Below are positions 56,253-64,000 of a DNA stretch of 64,000 nt, one piece after another. The stretch spans positions 248,001 through 312,000 of the forward strand of contig QVIN01000004.1 in assembly GCA_003416985.1 (NCBI GenBank), read 5' to 3'. Numbering within the stretch: the first letter of the stretch is position 1; every line of letters begins with the position of its first letter. A program made the translations under genes and the position numbers. The notes beneath the pieces were generated by a model. It was not told the DNA's origin. It was given only the letters and a program-made list of their open reading frames with translations, and searched no databases. Origin of the DNA: Duganella sp. BJB480. GTDB taxonomy: Bacteria > Pseudomonadota > Gammaproteobacteria > Burkholderiales > Burkholderiaceae_D.

Positions 56253-57386
56253 ATGAACGCTAAACCAACGATCCTCGTGGTCGACGACATCCCGGACAAT
56301 ATCGATCTGCTGTGCGCCGTGCTGGAAGACGACTACCGCACCAAGATCGCCGTCAACGGCGAGCGCGCCCTGAAGATCGCCAACGGCGAATCCAAGCCGG
56401 ACCTGATCCTGCTGGACGTGATGATGCCGGGGATGAGCGGCTACGACGTGTGCAAGGCGCTCAAGGCCAATCCCGATACGCGCGACATTCCGATCATCTT
56501 CGTCACCGCCATGAGCGAGACGGTGGACGAGCAGCTCGGCCTGAGCCTGGGTGCGGCGGACTACATCACCAAGCCGATCTCCGCGCCCATCGTGCAGGCG
56601 CGCATCAAGACCCAGCTGTCGATGAAGCGGGTGCACGACTTCCTGCGCGACCAGAACAGCTTCCTCGAAACCGAAATCGAAAAGCGCACGCGCGAAATCG
56701 TCGCGCTGCAGGACGTGACCATCCACACCATGGCGTCGCTGGCCGAAACGCGCGACAGCGAAACCGGCAACCATATCCGCCGCACCGCGCATTACGTGAA
56801 GACGCTGGCGGAAAAGCTGCGCACCAATCCGCGCTTCAGCGCCTTCCTGACCGATAAGAACATCGAGCTGCTGTTCAAGTCCGCGCCGCTGCACGACATC
56901 GGCAAGGTCGGCATCCCGGACCGCATCCTGCTCAAGCCCGGCCGCTTCGAGGGCAACGAGTTCGAGATCATGAAAACCCACACCACGCTGGGCCGCGACG
57001 CGATCCGCCAGGCCGAGCGCGAGCTGGGGCTGGAGGTGGACTTCCTCAAGTTCGCCAAGGAGATCGCCTACGGCCACCAGGAGAAATGGGACGGCAGCGG
57101 CTATCCCGAGGGCCTGAGCGGCGACGACATCCCGATCTCCGCTCGGCTGATGGCGGTGGCCGACGTGTACGACGCGCTGATCAGCCGCCGCGTCTACAAG
57201 GCCGGCATGTCGCACGAGGCGGCGGTGGCCATCATCGCCGAGGGACGCGGCAAGCACTTCGATCCCGACATGGTCGACGCCTTCATGGAGCTGCAGCAGG
57301 ACTTCATCGATATCGCCAAGCGCTACGCGGACTCCGACCACGACATGGAAAAGAACCGCGAGAAGATCGAGCGCTTCACCGGTTGA
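56253..57386 (+). CDS. HD-GYP cyclic-di-GMP phosphodiesterase response regulator
   Basis: The product is 377 residues from MNAKPTILVVDDIPDN (the frame open to 56217 is rejected). The receiver domain has D55 in LILLDVMMPGMSG. The HD-GYP domain follows from about 160, with H214/D215 in HDIGKVGIPD and the HQEKWDGSGYPEGL motif. Such proteins degrade cyclic-di-GMP to GMP. The gene begins 13 bases after the hybrid kinase stop, so the two are likely a pair. Confidence 0.92.
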   Translation: MNAKPTILVVDDIPDNIDLLCAVLEDDYRTKIAVNGERALKIANGESKPDLILLDVMMPGMSGYDVCKALKANPDTRDIPIIFVTAMSETVDEQLGLSLGAADYITKPISAPIVQARIKTQLSMKRVHDFLRDQNSFLETEIEKRTREIVALQDVTIHTMASLAETRDSETGNHIRRTAHYVKTLAEKLRTNPRFSAFLTDKNIELLFKSAPLHDIGKVGIPDRILLKPGRFEGNEFEIMKTHTTLGRDAIRQAERELGLEVDFLKFAKEIAYGHQEKWDGSGYPEGLSGDDIPISARLMAVADVYDALISRRVYKAGMSHEAAVAIIAEGRGKHFDPDMVDAFMELQQDFIDIAKRYADSDHDMEKNREKIERFTG

Positions 57387-57389
57387 CCG

Positions 57390-57677
57390 TCAAGCGGCCA
57401 GCAGGGCCAGGCCCTCGGCGGTGTGGTTAGGGTCGACGTCGATGATCTCGGCCTTGACGATGTCGTGGACCACGAACGGGTCCTGGTCGATGCGCGCTTG
57501 CAGCGCCTCGGGCGACGGCCCGGCGGCCAGGATGGCGCCGCCCAATCCGGGCCGGATGCTGCCGGCCAGCAGGAAGACGCCGTCGGCTATTCCTTTTTGC
57601 AGCCATTCGCGATGGCCCGCCATGTGCGCCGGCGCCTGGCTTTTGTTGGCAGAGAAGCGAAGCAGGACGATGTACAT
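57390..57677 (-). CDS. YciI-like protein
   Basis: The product is 95 residues: MYIVLLRFSANKSQ, MAGHREWLQKGIADGVFLLAGS, RIDQDPFVVHDIVKAEIIDV. The conserved His and Asp of the YciI dimeric alpha+beta barrel fold are visible. Function of the family is largely unknown. It lies 23 bases after the TetR gene in the same direction and is its probable target. Confidence 0.86.
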   Translation of the reverse strand: MYIVLLRFSANKSQAPAHMAGHREWLQKGIADGVFLLAGSIRPGLGGAILAAGPSPEALQARIDQDPFVVHDIVKAEIIDVDPNHTAEGLALLAA

Positions 57678-57700
57678 TGGTTTCTCCTTTGGCTAAGTAT

Positions 57701-58258
57701 CTAAGTGTCGAGTGACATGAGCCGGGTCTTCAGCCGTTCCACTTCTCGCTTCACATAACCGCGCTCGCCGAAAGCGTTCGACAAGGTCGCGACGCCCTGG
57801 CTGAACGCCAGCACCTGCAGCGCGAGATCGTCCGCGTTGGCCGCGTGGCCGAGTTCCGTGAACTGCTCCCGCAGCCAGTCGCGGAAGACGCGGAAGATGT
57901 CCACGGCCTGCGCCCGCGAAGGATGGTCCAGCTTCGCGAGCTCGCTGGTCATGGTGCCGACCGGGCAGCCGTAATGCTCAATGTCGGCGCGGTTGGCCAC
58001 CACGATCTCGACGAAGCGGAACACGCGCTCCAGCGGCGTGGCCGCGCCTTCGGTCCAAGCGGCCAGCATGGCGCGCGTATCCGCCAGGCGTGCCTGGAGG
58101 ACCGCTTCCAGGATCTCGTCCTTGGTCTTGAAGTGATAGTAGAAATTGCCGCGAGAGATACCCACGGTTTCGGCGATCGAGGCGAACGACGTCCGTTCAT
58201 ACCCCTGTTGGTAGAACAGCCGGTTCGCGGCCTCCACGATTTGTTCGCGCGTCCCCAT
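57701..58258 (-). CDS. TetR-family regulator
   Basis: The product is 185 residues. The N-terminal helix-turn-helix (TSFASIAETVGISRGNFYYHFKTKDEILEAVL) is followed by a LmrA/YxaF-type C-terminal ligand domain (HYGCPVGTMTSELAKLDH). A pseudo-palindrome TTAGGGCGGTTGTCCTAA lies 41 bases upstream of its start. Probably controls itself and the following YciI gene. Effector unknown. Confidence 0.85.
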   Translation of the reverse strand: MGTREQIVEAANRLFYQQGYERTSFASIAETVGISRGNFYYHFKTKDEILEAVLQARLADTRAMLAAWTEGAATPLERVFRFVEIVVANRADIEHYGCPVGTMTSELAKLDHPSRAQAVDIFRVFRDWLREQFTELGHAANADDLALQVLAFSQGVATLSNAFGERGYVKREVERLKTRLMSLDT

Positions 58259-58298
58259 TCCTGCCCACGTCTCCCGTTGGTTAAGTTGCAGGGAGATT

Positions 58299-58316
58299 TT
58301 AGGGCGGTTGTCCTAA
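58299..58316. promoter_or_regulatory. Candidate TetR operator
   Basis: TTAGG (58299-58303) and CCTAA (58312-58316) are inverted arms with an 8-base spacer, inside the TetR promoter region. Weak evidence alone. Confidence 0.35.
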
Positions 58317-58345
58317 TGTGCGCAAGATGGATGTTGTAAAAAAGC

Positions 58346-59554
58346 TTAGCTGACGGTGCGGAAGAAGCGCAGCATCTCGCGGCTGGCGTCCGGGCCCTTG
58401 GCGTCGGTGTAGGTGCCGCTGGCGTCACCGCCGAACCAGGCGTGGCCGGCGCCGTGCACCACCCAGTGTTCGCCCAGCGGCGTGCCGTCCGCCTTAGTGT
58501 GCGTGGTCTGCGTGTAGCGGTGGCCGTTCGGCACACTGCCCGACTGCACCGACGGTTTGCCCCGGTGACCGTTCAGGCGCTGTTCGATCACCTGCTCGCC
58601 GTTGCGCGGATGGACGGTGGTGTCGCTGTCGCCGTGGAAGACGATGATGGGTTGCGCGCCGTTGCCGGCCTTGTGCGGCGAGTTGACGCCGCGCTTCATG
58701 GCCGACAGCGCCGACGGCAGGTCCTGCGCCGAGGCGAACGGCAGCCCCGAATGCACGCCCACCGCCGCGAACAATTCCGGATACAGCGTGCCGACGATCA
58801 CCGCCATCGCGCCGCCCGCCGACAGGCCGGCCACGTACACCTGGCGCTCGTTGACCGGGTATTCGTCGATGATCTGCCGCGCGATGCCGGCGATGATGGA
58901 CGGTTCGCCCTGGCCGTGCTGCTGGTCGATGGCGTTGAACCAGTTCCAGCAGCGCTGCTGGTTGGCGTTGGGCGTCTGCTCCGGGTAGACCACGAAGCAT
59001 TCCTTTTCCTCGGCCAGCGCATTCATTTGCGTGCCGACGGCGAAATCGTCCGGGTTCTGGGTGCAGCCGTGCAGCATCACCAGCAGCGGCATGGCCTGGC
59101 CGTGATAGCTGGCCGGGATGTACAGCTTGTAGTTGCGGGTGCCGGCGTGGTTGGTGTAGCTGCCCTTGATGAACCGCGCGCCTTCCGGCAGCGCCACTTC
59201 CGGCGCCGGATGCATGAAGGCGCCGGCGTCCATGGCGCGGTCGATGTTGGCTTGCAGGTCGATCTGGATGCCCATGCGGTTCAGCATGTCCTGCGCGTAT
59301 TCGGCGGGATGCGTGGCCGGATTCGGCGTGGCCGGCGCGGACGCCGTCCGCGCGGCGGCTTCGGGCGCGGCTTCCGCCGCTGGCCCGGACGGCGGCGGAT
59401 TAATGTCGCGCATCGGCGGTTGCGCCGGTGCGGCCGGCCGCAGGGACGGATGTCCGCGCAGGCTGTCCAGCGCCTGTTGAATGGCGGCCGACGCGCTTCG
59501 GTTCATCAGCTTTTGCGCGGCCTCGCGCATGTGTGAAAACAACGGTAGTTTCAT
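58346..59554 (-). CDS. PHB-depolymerase/LpqC-type esterase
   Basis: The product is 402 residues. An N-terminal helix (residues 1-32) and a Pro/Ala-rich linker precede the esterase domain (about 130-395): LYIPASYHGQAMPLLVMLHGCTQNPDDF, VAGLSAGGAMAVIV (catalytic serine), FHGDSDTTVHP and GAGHAWFGG. The family includes intracellular and secreted PHB depolymerases and other esterases. No classical signal peptide is seen. The ribbon-helix-helix gene lies 9 bases before it in the same direction. Confidence 0.84.
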   Translation of the reverse strand: MKLPLFSHMREAAQKLMNRSASAAIQQALDSLRGHPSLRPAAPAQPPMRDINPPPSGPAAEAAPEAAARTASAPATPNPATHPAEYAQDMLNRMGIQIDLQANIDRAMDAGAFMHPAPEVALPEGARFIKGSYTNHAGTRNYKLYIPASYHGQAMPLLVMLHGCTQNPDDFAVGTQMNALAEEKECFVVYPEQTPNANQQRCWNWFNAIDQQHGQGEPSIIAGIARQIIDEYPVNERQVYVAGLSAGGAMAVIVGTLYPELFAAVGVHSGLPFASAQDLPSALSAMKRGVNSPHKAGNGAQPIIVFHGDSDTTVHPRNGEQVIEQRLNGHRGKPSVQSGSVPNGHRYTQTTHTKADGTPLGEHWVVHGAGHAWFGGDASGTYTDAKGPDASREMLRFFRTVS

Positions 59555-59563
59555 GATGATCCT

Positions 59564-59977
59564 TTAATGGATGCGTTGGGCCAGCGCGGTTTTGAGCACG
59601 GCGCTGGCATGCAGCGATCCCAATACGAAGATAGAGTCGATCGTCGCCAGCGCCAGTTCGACCGAAACGTCGCTGGCGATGCTGGCCAACCCCAGTACCT
59701 GGATCTGCAGCCGTTCCCCGGCCGCCTGGATGGCTTCCAGGTCGGCGCGCGAATAGTGCTGCATCCCGAGTACCAGGCTTTTGCGCGCCACCGTCTGTTT
59801 CACGACGTCGGCGTGCTGGTTCAACTGATTGCGGATCGCCGTGCGTATCAAATCGGTACGGTTGGAGTAAAACCCCTCCTGCACCAACAGATCGATCTGC
59901 CCCAGGTCGATAGGGCCGAGATTGATCGTGATCTTTTCCGATTCGGCGGTCTTCAGTTTTAATTCTTGCTTTGCCAT
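59564..59977 (-). CDS. Ribbon-helix-helix (CopG-like) regulator
   Basis: The product is 137 residues from MAKQELKLKTAESEKITINL with GGAG upstream; a start at 59998 is possible but weaker. ITINLGPIDLGQIDLLVQEGFYSNRTDLIRTAIRNQL is the ribbon-helix-helix with the family's N-rich turn. The C-terminal part (ERLQIQVLGLASIASDVSVELALATIDSIFV) is an apparent dimer/effector extension. It probably represses its own promoter and the esterase that follows. Confidence 0.78.
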   Translation of the reverse strand: MAKQELKLKTAESEKITINLGPIDLGQIDLLVQEGFYSNRTDLIRTAIRNQLNQHADVVKQTVARKSLVLGMQHYSRADLEAIQAAGERLQIQVLGLASIASDVSVELALATIDSIFVLGSLHASAVLKTALAQRIH

Positions 59978-59993
59978 GAGTCTCCATCCGGTT

Positions 59994-60011
59994 ACCATCT
60001 ACATGGATGGT
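59994..60011. promoter_or_regulatory. Candidate RHH operator
   Basis: ACCATC (59994-59999) and GATGGT (60006-60011) are perfect inverted 6-base arms with a 6-base spacer. They adjoin the -10 element, so protein bound here would block transcription. A further CCATCC box occurs close by (59983-59990). Confidence 0.55.
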
Positions 60012-60039
60012 AGTATAGGCCTGAAAATCACCAAGTCAA
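60012..60039 (-). promoter_or_regulatory. Sigma-70-like promoter of the RHH-esterase pair
   Basis: On the reverse strand, TTGACT (60034-60039) and TATACT (60012-60017) are separated by 16 bases. Both boxes are close to consensus. It sits 35 bases before the regulator start and overlaps its operator. Confidence 0.68.
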
Positions 60040-60063
60040 GCGTGTTCGCGGCATAATGGCGGC

Positions 60064-60294
60064 ATGAGTGAACCCGCCAACCTGATCCCTCCCGGCGCGC
60101 CGGAACTGGCCGTGCCGGTGCCGTCGCCCTGCGTAAGCCTGTGCAAAATGGACGCCGACCGCCTCTATTGCATGGGTTGCATGAGAACCATCCCGGAAAT
60201 CGTCGCCTGGTCCACGGCCGACGACGACTACAAGCGCGGCGTGTGGGCGGAAATCCGCCGCCGTGAACAATTGATCAACTTCGAGGACGAATGA
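60064..60294 (+). CDS. DUF1289 family protein
   Basis: The product is 76 residues. SPCVSLCKMDADRLYCMGCMRTIPEIVAW has the four-cysteine (C-x3-C...C-x2-C) DUF1289 motif, thought to bind a metal or Fe-S cluster. Its stop is overlapped by the ATG of the MBL-fold gene (GAATGA). Function unknown. Confidence 0.86.
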   Translation: MSEPANLIPPGAPELAVPVPSPCVSLCKMDADRLYCMGCMRTIPEIVAWSTADDDYKRGVWAEIRRREQLINFEDE

Positions 60295-61199
60295 ACGCCC
60301 TTCCCGATTCGATTCAGGTTTTTGAGCGGGGTTGGCTGTCGTCCAACAACGTCATGCTGCTGGGCCGCGACGATACGGCCATCATCGACACCGGCTACAT
60401 GACCCACGCGCCGCAAACGCTGGAGTTGGTGCGCCACGCGCTGCGCGGACGGCACCTCGACCAGATCATCAACACCCATCTGCATTCCGACCATTGCGGC
60501 GGCAATGCCAGCTTGCAGGCGCACTTCGGCAGCCGCACCTCGATTCCGGTGGCCGAGGCGGACAAGGTGCGGCACTGGGACGTGGAGGCGCTCAGCTTCA
60601 AGGCCACCGGCCAGCGCTGCGAGCGATTCACCTTCGACGCCACCGTGTCCCCGGGCGACGTGCTGAAACTGGCGGACATGGAATGGCAGGCGCTGGGCGC
60701 GCCCGGCCACGATCCGCATTCGCTGATCTTCTACTGCGCGCAGGAGCGTGTGCTGATCTCGGCGGACGCGCTGTGGGAAAACGGCTTCGGCATCATCTTC
60801 CCGGAGCTGGACGGCCAGTCCGGCTTTGCCGAGGAACGCGCCACGTTGGACCTGATCGAAGGGCTGGACGTGCGGCTGGTGATCCCCGGCCATGGCAAGC
60901 CGTTCAACGACGTGGCCGGCGCGCTGGCGCGGGCCCGGTCGCGGGTGGACTACCTGGAGGCCGATCCGCTGCGCAACGCGCAGAACGCGTTGAAGGTGCT
61001 GCTGAAGTTCCTGCTGCTGGAGCGCCAGAGCATTCCGCTGGTGGAGGTGCCGCGGTTGCTGCTGGCGATGCCGGTGTTCGCCAAGGCCAACAGCAACTTC
61101 CTGAAGCAGACGCCGGAAGAAGTCGCCACCTGGGCGGCCGGCCAGCTGGTACGCGCCGGCGCGGCCCGCGTCGAGGGTGAGCACTTACTTAATGTGTAG
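60291..61199 (+). CDS. MBL-fold metallo-hydrolase
   Basis: The product is 302 residues. NTHLHSDHCGG is the HxHxDH zinc site, GAPGHDPHSLIFY the third ligand, SADALWENGF the bridging aspartate, and VIPGHGKPF the last histidine. Substrate unknown. It overlaps the DUF1289 stop by four bases, so they are probably coupled. Confidence 0.86.
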   Translation: MNALPDSIQVFERGWLSSNNVMLLGRDDTAIIDTGYMTHAPQTLELVRHALRGRHLDQIINTHLHSDHCGGNASLQAHFGSRTSIPVAEADKVRHWDVEALSFKATGQRCERFTFDATVSPGDVLKLADMEWQALGAPGHDPHSLIFYCAQERVLISADALWENGFGIIFPELDGQSGFAEERATLDLIEGLDVRLVIPGHGKPFNDVAGALARARSRVDYLEADPLRNAQNALKVLLKFLLLERQSIPLVEVPRLLLAMPVFAKANSNFLKQTPEEVATWAAGQLVRAGAARVEGEHLLNV

Positions 61200-61258
61200 A
61201 CGCCAGGCAAGTGTAGAGGAAGTCGCCTAGTTTCGGCACGGTCGTACTATTTTCGATC

Positions 61259-61264
61259 TATAAT
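61259..61264 (+). promoter_or_regulatory. Candidate -10 element for nitronate monooxygenase
   Basis: TATAAT at 61259-61264 is a perfect -10 box, 34 bases before the start codon. No good -35 is present at 16-18 bases upstream, so it may depend on an activator or be coincidental. Confidence 0.35.
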
Positions 61265-61298
61265 CGATTTTCCTCAACTTACCGACAGCGAGTGCGCC

Positions 61299-62252
61299 AT
61301 GGCCCTGCCAGCAGTCTTGCAAAACCTTACCCTTCCCGTCATTGCATCCCCGATGTTCATCGCCAGCGGCCCGGCCCTGGTCGCGGCGCAGTGCAAGGCC
61401 GGCATCGTCGGCTCCTTCCCGGCGCTGAACGCGCGTCCCGCGGAAATGCTGGACGTGTGGCTGACCGATTTGCAAAAAGAGCTGGCCGACTTCCAGGCTG
61501 CCAATCCGGACAAGCGCGTCGGCCCGATCGCCGTCAACCAGATCGTGCACCAGTCGAACGACCGCCTGGCGCATGACGTGGAAGTCTGCGTCAAGCACCA
61601 GATCCCGATCATCATCTCGTCGCTGCGCGCGCCGCCGAAGGAGATGCTGGACGCGATCCACAGCTACGGCGGCATCGTCATGCACGACGTGATCTCGATC
61701 CGCCACGCCGAGAAGGCGCTGGAGGCGGGCGTCGATGGCCTGATCCTGGTGGCCAGCGGCGCCGGCGGCCATGCCGGCACGCTGTCGCCGTTCGCGCTGG
61801 TGGGCGAGGTGCGCAAATTCTTCAAGGGTCCGATCGCGCTGTCCGGCTCCATCGCGACCGGCGACGCGATCCTGGCGGCGCAGGCCATGGGCGCGGACTT
61901 CGCGTACATCGGCTCGCGCTGGCTGGCGACGCAGGAATCGAACGTCAGCGATGGTTATCGCGAGGCGATCGTGGAATCGTCGGCGGCGGACATCGTGTAC
62001 TCGAACCTGTTCACCGGCGTGCATGGCAACTACCTGAAGAAATCCATCGTCGCCGCCGGCCTGGATCCGGACGCGCTGCCGCAGGCCGACAAGAGCTCGA
62101 TGAACTTCGGCTCCAGCAGCGCCAAGGCCTGGCGCGACATCTGGGGCGCAGGCCAGGGCGTGGGCCTGATGGACGACGTGCCGACCACCGCCGAGATGGT
62201 GGCGCGCCTGAAGCGCGAGTACGACGCGGCCCGCGCACGCCTGGCGCTGTGA
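61299..62252 (+). CDS. Nitronate monooxygenase
   Basis: The product is 317 residues, a FMN-type TIM barrel of the 2-nitropropane dioxygenase family. IASPMFIASGPALVAAQCKAG, LVASGAGGHAGTLSPFAL (with GAGGHAG, the FMN phosphate region and catalytic histidine) and GSIATGDAILAAQAMGADFAYIGSRW follow the family. It oxidises nitronates such as propionate-3-nitronate. It converges on the amidohydrolase, ending one base before it. Confidence 0.88.
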   Translation: MALPAVLQNLTLPVIASPMFIASGPALVAAQCKAGIVGSFPALNARPAEMLDVWLTDLQKELADFQAANPDKRVGPIAVNQIVHQSNDRLAHDVEVCVKHQIPIIISSLRAPPKEMLDAIHSYGGIVMHDVISIRHAEKALEAGVDGLILVASGAGGHAGTLSPFALVGEVRKFFKGPIALSGSIATGDAILAAQAMGADFAYIGSRWLATQESNVSDGYREAIVESSAADIVYSNLFTGVHGNYLKKSIVAAGLDPDALPQADKSSMNFGSSSAKAWRDIWGAGQGVGLMDDVPTTAEMVARLKREYDAARARLAL

Positions 62253-63725
62253 TTACTGCTTGACCTCCAGGCTGCCGCGCGCAGCCTGTTTGCCGCGCAC
62301 CCAGACGGTATCGATGCTGTCGTAGGCGCGGATATCGTTCAGCGGCGACATCTTCATCAGCACCAGGTTGGCGACCTTGCCCGCTTCGATGGTGCCGACC
62401 TGCGTGTCGATCCTGAAGGTGCGGGCGTTGTTGATGGTGGCCGCCTTGAACAGCTGCGCCAGCGACAGGCCGGCGTTGTGCAGGTCCTGCATCTCCAGGT
62501 AGCCGTTCAGGCCGGGGATGTTGCCGTAGGTCGGCGAGGACGGCGTGTCGGTGCCGAACACGAAGTTGGCATCCTTGCCGGCCAGGTAGGCCACCACTTG
62601 CCGCTGGCGGCGCAGCGGCGCCTCCATGCCTTTTAAAACCGCAGCGTCGGTTTCATCTTCCGCGATCTCCTGCCGGAACCACTGGCCTTCGGGCGTCTTG
62701 AGCCAGGCCAGCATCGCCGGCGGCAGCAGCTTGGCCAGCGCCGGATTGTTCAGATAGGCCGGTTCGAAGTAGGCGTTCAGGCCATGCAGCACCTGCATCG
62801 TCGCCTGGTAGCCGATCTTGCGCGCGGCGATCGTGTCCAGCAGCCGCTTGATTTCGGCCGGCAGCTCCTTCTCCTTGTCCAATTCTCCCCAGTGCCACAT
62901 GCCGTGCGCCAGCACGTCGACGCCACCGTTGACGGCGAAGGTCTGCGCCTCGAACGAATTGCCGTGGGTGACCAGCACCAGGCCGTCCTTGCTGGCGGCC
63001 GAGCGCACGTCCGCGTACACGGCGGGGCTCATCACCGGCAGGTTGTGCATGGTGCCGAAGCCGTGTTCGAAGTGGGTCTTGACGCAGATGGCGCCGTCGG
63101 CCTTGACCCGCGCCACGCCCTTGGCCGGGGTGTAGTCCTCCGGCTTGAATTTGGCCGGGATCTTGTCGGCCTGCGCCGGGTCGTAGATAAAGTTGGAGAA
63201 CATCTCGAAGCGCGTCTCCGGCGGCGCGTACGACGAGGGGTAGCCGTTGGCGAACACCAGCGGCGCGCCGCAGTCGTAGACGTCCGGGTGCAGCGGCGTG
63301 GCCTTCACGCGGTCGATGAACTCGCGGCTGCCCGCAGCCAGGTCGATCACCGTGGTGTAGCCGTAGTAAAGGAAGGAGCGCGGCATCTGCGCGAAGTATT
63401 CGGCGGCCATGGTCTTTTTCTGGTCGGCCTGTTCGAAGCTCATGCCGGGGACGGAGTACAGGTGGACGTGCGAGTCGATCAGGCCGGGCGTCAGGTACTG
63501 GCCCTTGCCGTCGATGCGGCGGGCGCCGGCCGGCGCCTTTTTGCCGGCGCCGCGCTCGACGCGGACGATGCGTTCATCTTCGATCAGGACGCTGCCGGTC
63601 TCGATGCGGTCCAGTTTTTCCGGCGACACCAGCTTGACGTTGGTGATCCAGGTCTGCTGCCCGGCCGCACAGGCCTGGGCGCAGAAGAGCAGGGAAAGGC
63701 TGGCGAGAATGCGGGTGGTTTTCAT
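62253..63725 (-). CDS. Exported amidohydrolase
   Basis: The product is 490 residues from MKTTRILASLSLLFCAQACA (GGAG before the ATG); the frame to 63800 is rejected. A signal peptide is followed by the amidohydrolase fold: LTPGLIDSHVHLYSVPG (HxH zinc ligands), VLVTHGNSFEAQ, HGMWHWGEL and FVFGTDTPSSP (final aspartate). The substrate is unknown; relatives include imidazolonepropionase-like and prolidase-like enzymes. Confidence 0.83.
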   Translation of the reverse strand: MKTTRILASLSLLFCAQACAAGQQTWITNVKLVSPEKLDRIETGSVLIEDERIVRVERGAGKKAPAGARRIDGKGQYLTPGLIDSHVHLYSVPGMSFEQADQKKTMAAEYFAQMPRSFLYYGYTTVIDLAAGSREFIDRVKATPLHPDVYDCGAPLVFANGYPSSYAPPETRFEMFSNFIYDPAQADKIPAKFKPEDYTPAKGVARVKADGAICVKTHFEHGFGTMHNLPVMSPAVYADVRSAASKDGLVLVTHGNSFEAQTFAVNGGVDVLAHGMWHWGELDKEKELPAEIKRLLDTIAARKIGYQATMQVLHGLNAYFEPAYLNNPALAKLLPPAMLAWLKTPEGQWFRQEIAEDETDAAVLKGMEAPLRRQRQVVAYLAGKDANFVFGTDTPSSPTYGNIPGLNGYLEMQDLHNAGLSLAQLFKAATINNARTFRIDTQVGTIEAGKVANLVLMKMSPLNDIRAYDSIDTVWVRGKQAARGSLEVKQ

Positions 63726-63803
63726 GCGTGGCTCCGTGTTGTGAGGAGCCCAGTGTGCCGCCGCCGGCAGCGATTTGCGTCCCAAATGATGATTTGGCAC
63801 CTG

Positions 63804-64000
63804 CTACGCGGGTGTTTTGGCCTGGTCGCGGAACTCGCCCGGCGTCATGCCGGTTTGTTTTTTAAATGCGCGGTTCATCGCGCTTTTACTGTTAAATCCG
63901 GCCTGCATCGACAGGTCCAGGATGCTGGCGTTGGCCTGTTCGGGGTCGTGCAGGGCCAGTTTCAGCGCGTCCACGCGGTGGCGGTTCAGGAAATCGGCGA
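63804..64000 (-). CDS. AraC-family regulator, C-terminal part (5' truncated by window)
   Basis: The last 65 codons are visible, ending TAG at 63804-63806. The peptide reads ...FLNRHRVDALKLALHDPEQA, then ASILDLSMQAGFNSKSAMNRAF and KKQTGMTPGEFRDQ. This is the second helix-turn-helix of an AraC protein and its C-terminal PxxFR tail. It may control the amidohydrolase 78 bases downstream. The sensor part lies outside the window. Confidence 0.85.
   Translation of the reverse strand, partial: ADFLNRHRVDALKLALHDPEQANASILDLSMQAGFNSKSAMNRAFKKQTGMTPGEFRDQAKTPA

Overview
The window is a contiguous, GC-rich bacterial chromosome segment, very probably from a betaproteobacterium of the Oxalobacteraceae (Massilia/Duganella/Janthinobacterium type). 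This rests on the F1Fo operon order, the argB / HAD 5'-nucleotidase / slmA neighbourhood, a fused pabB-pabC, two PHB-depolymerase-type esterases and uniformly high GC. The genus is an inference. There is no rRNA, prophage core, IS element or CRISPR array. One tRNA gene (Thr, anticodon GGT) is present. No gene-free stretch exceeds 300 bases; the longest is about 260 bases (15176-15436), where I see nothing convincing.

Layout. 1-5684: the tail of the ATP synthase operon (atpE end, atpF, H, A, G, D, C) closed by a clear terminator, with perfect hairpins just before atpG and atpC. 5700-6645: two tandem DUF3304-type lipoprotein genes. 6742-8902: cyanate detoxification, a CynR-like regulator divergent from cynT and cynS. 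8961-18544: accessory genes, namely two MFS carriers, a GFA-family protein, two AraC regulators, a DUF433/DUF5615 toxin-antitoxin pair with a perfect inverted-repeat operator, an RsgA-type GTPase, an OhrR-type regulator divergent from an exported epoxide-hydrolase-like enzyme with twin operators, and a GST.

18836-25509 is the most interesting block: a tightly overlapping leftward operon (DUF350 membrane protein, SPFH-SHOCT protein, DUF4178/zinc-ribbon membrane protein, a 60-residue glycine-rich peptide, SpeD-type AdoMet decarboxylase) divergent from a seven-helix membrane aminopropyltransferase coupled to a Tat-type flavin oxidase. Together these look like a membrane-associated polyamine synthesis/modification system rather than ordinary spermidine metabolism. 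PPK2, a GabD-like dehydrogenase, a secreted PHB-depolymerase-like esterase, an exported glutathione peroxidase and a periplasmic solute-binding protein follow.

30524-31952: a zeta-type kinase preceded by two paralogous small genes that each carry the same leader hairpin. 31915-33394: a rhodanese divergent from an FtrA/GlxA-type regulator. 33549-45867: three tandem tail-collar (MdpB-like) genes, a DUF6916-type exported protein, and a two-partner secretion pair in which the 2826-residue TpsA carries about 16 YDG repeats. 45946-52000: DUF1428, GNAT, PabBC, SlmA, HAD nucleotidase, TraB/GumN, tRNA-Thr and argB. 52101-57386: a signalling block (ECF sigma factor, soluble zinc-finger anti-sigma, cysteine-rich CWC protein, BarA-like hybrid kinase, HD-GYP response regulator). 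57390-64000: TetR-YciI pair, PHB-depolymerase-type esterase with a ribbon-helix-helix regulator, DUF1289, MBL-fold hydrolase, nitronate monooxygenase, exported amidohydrolase, and the end of an AraC-type regulator cut by the window edge.
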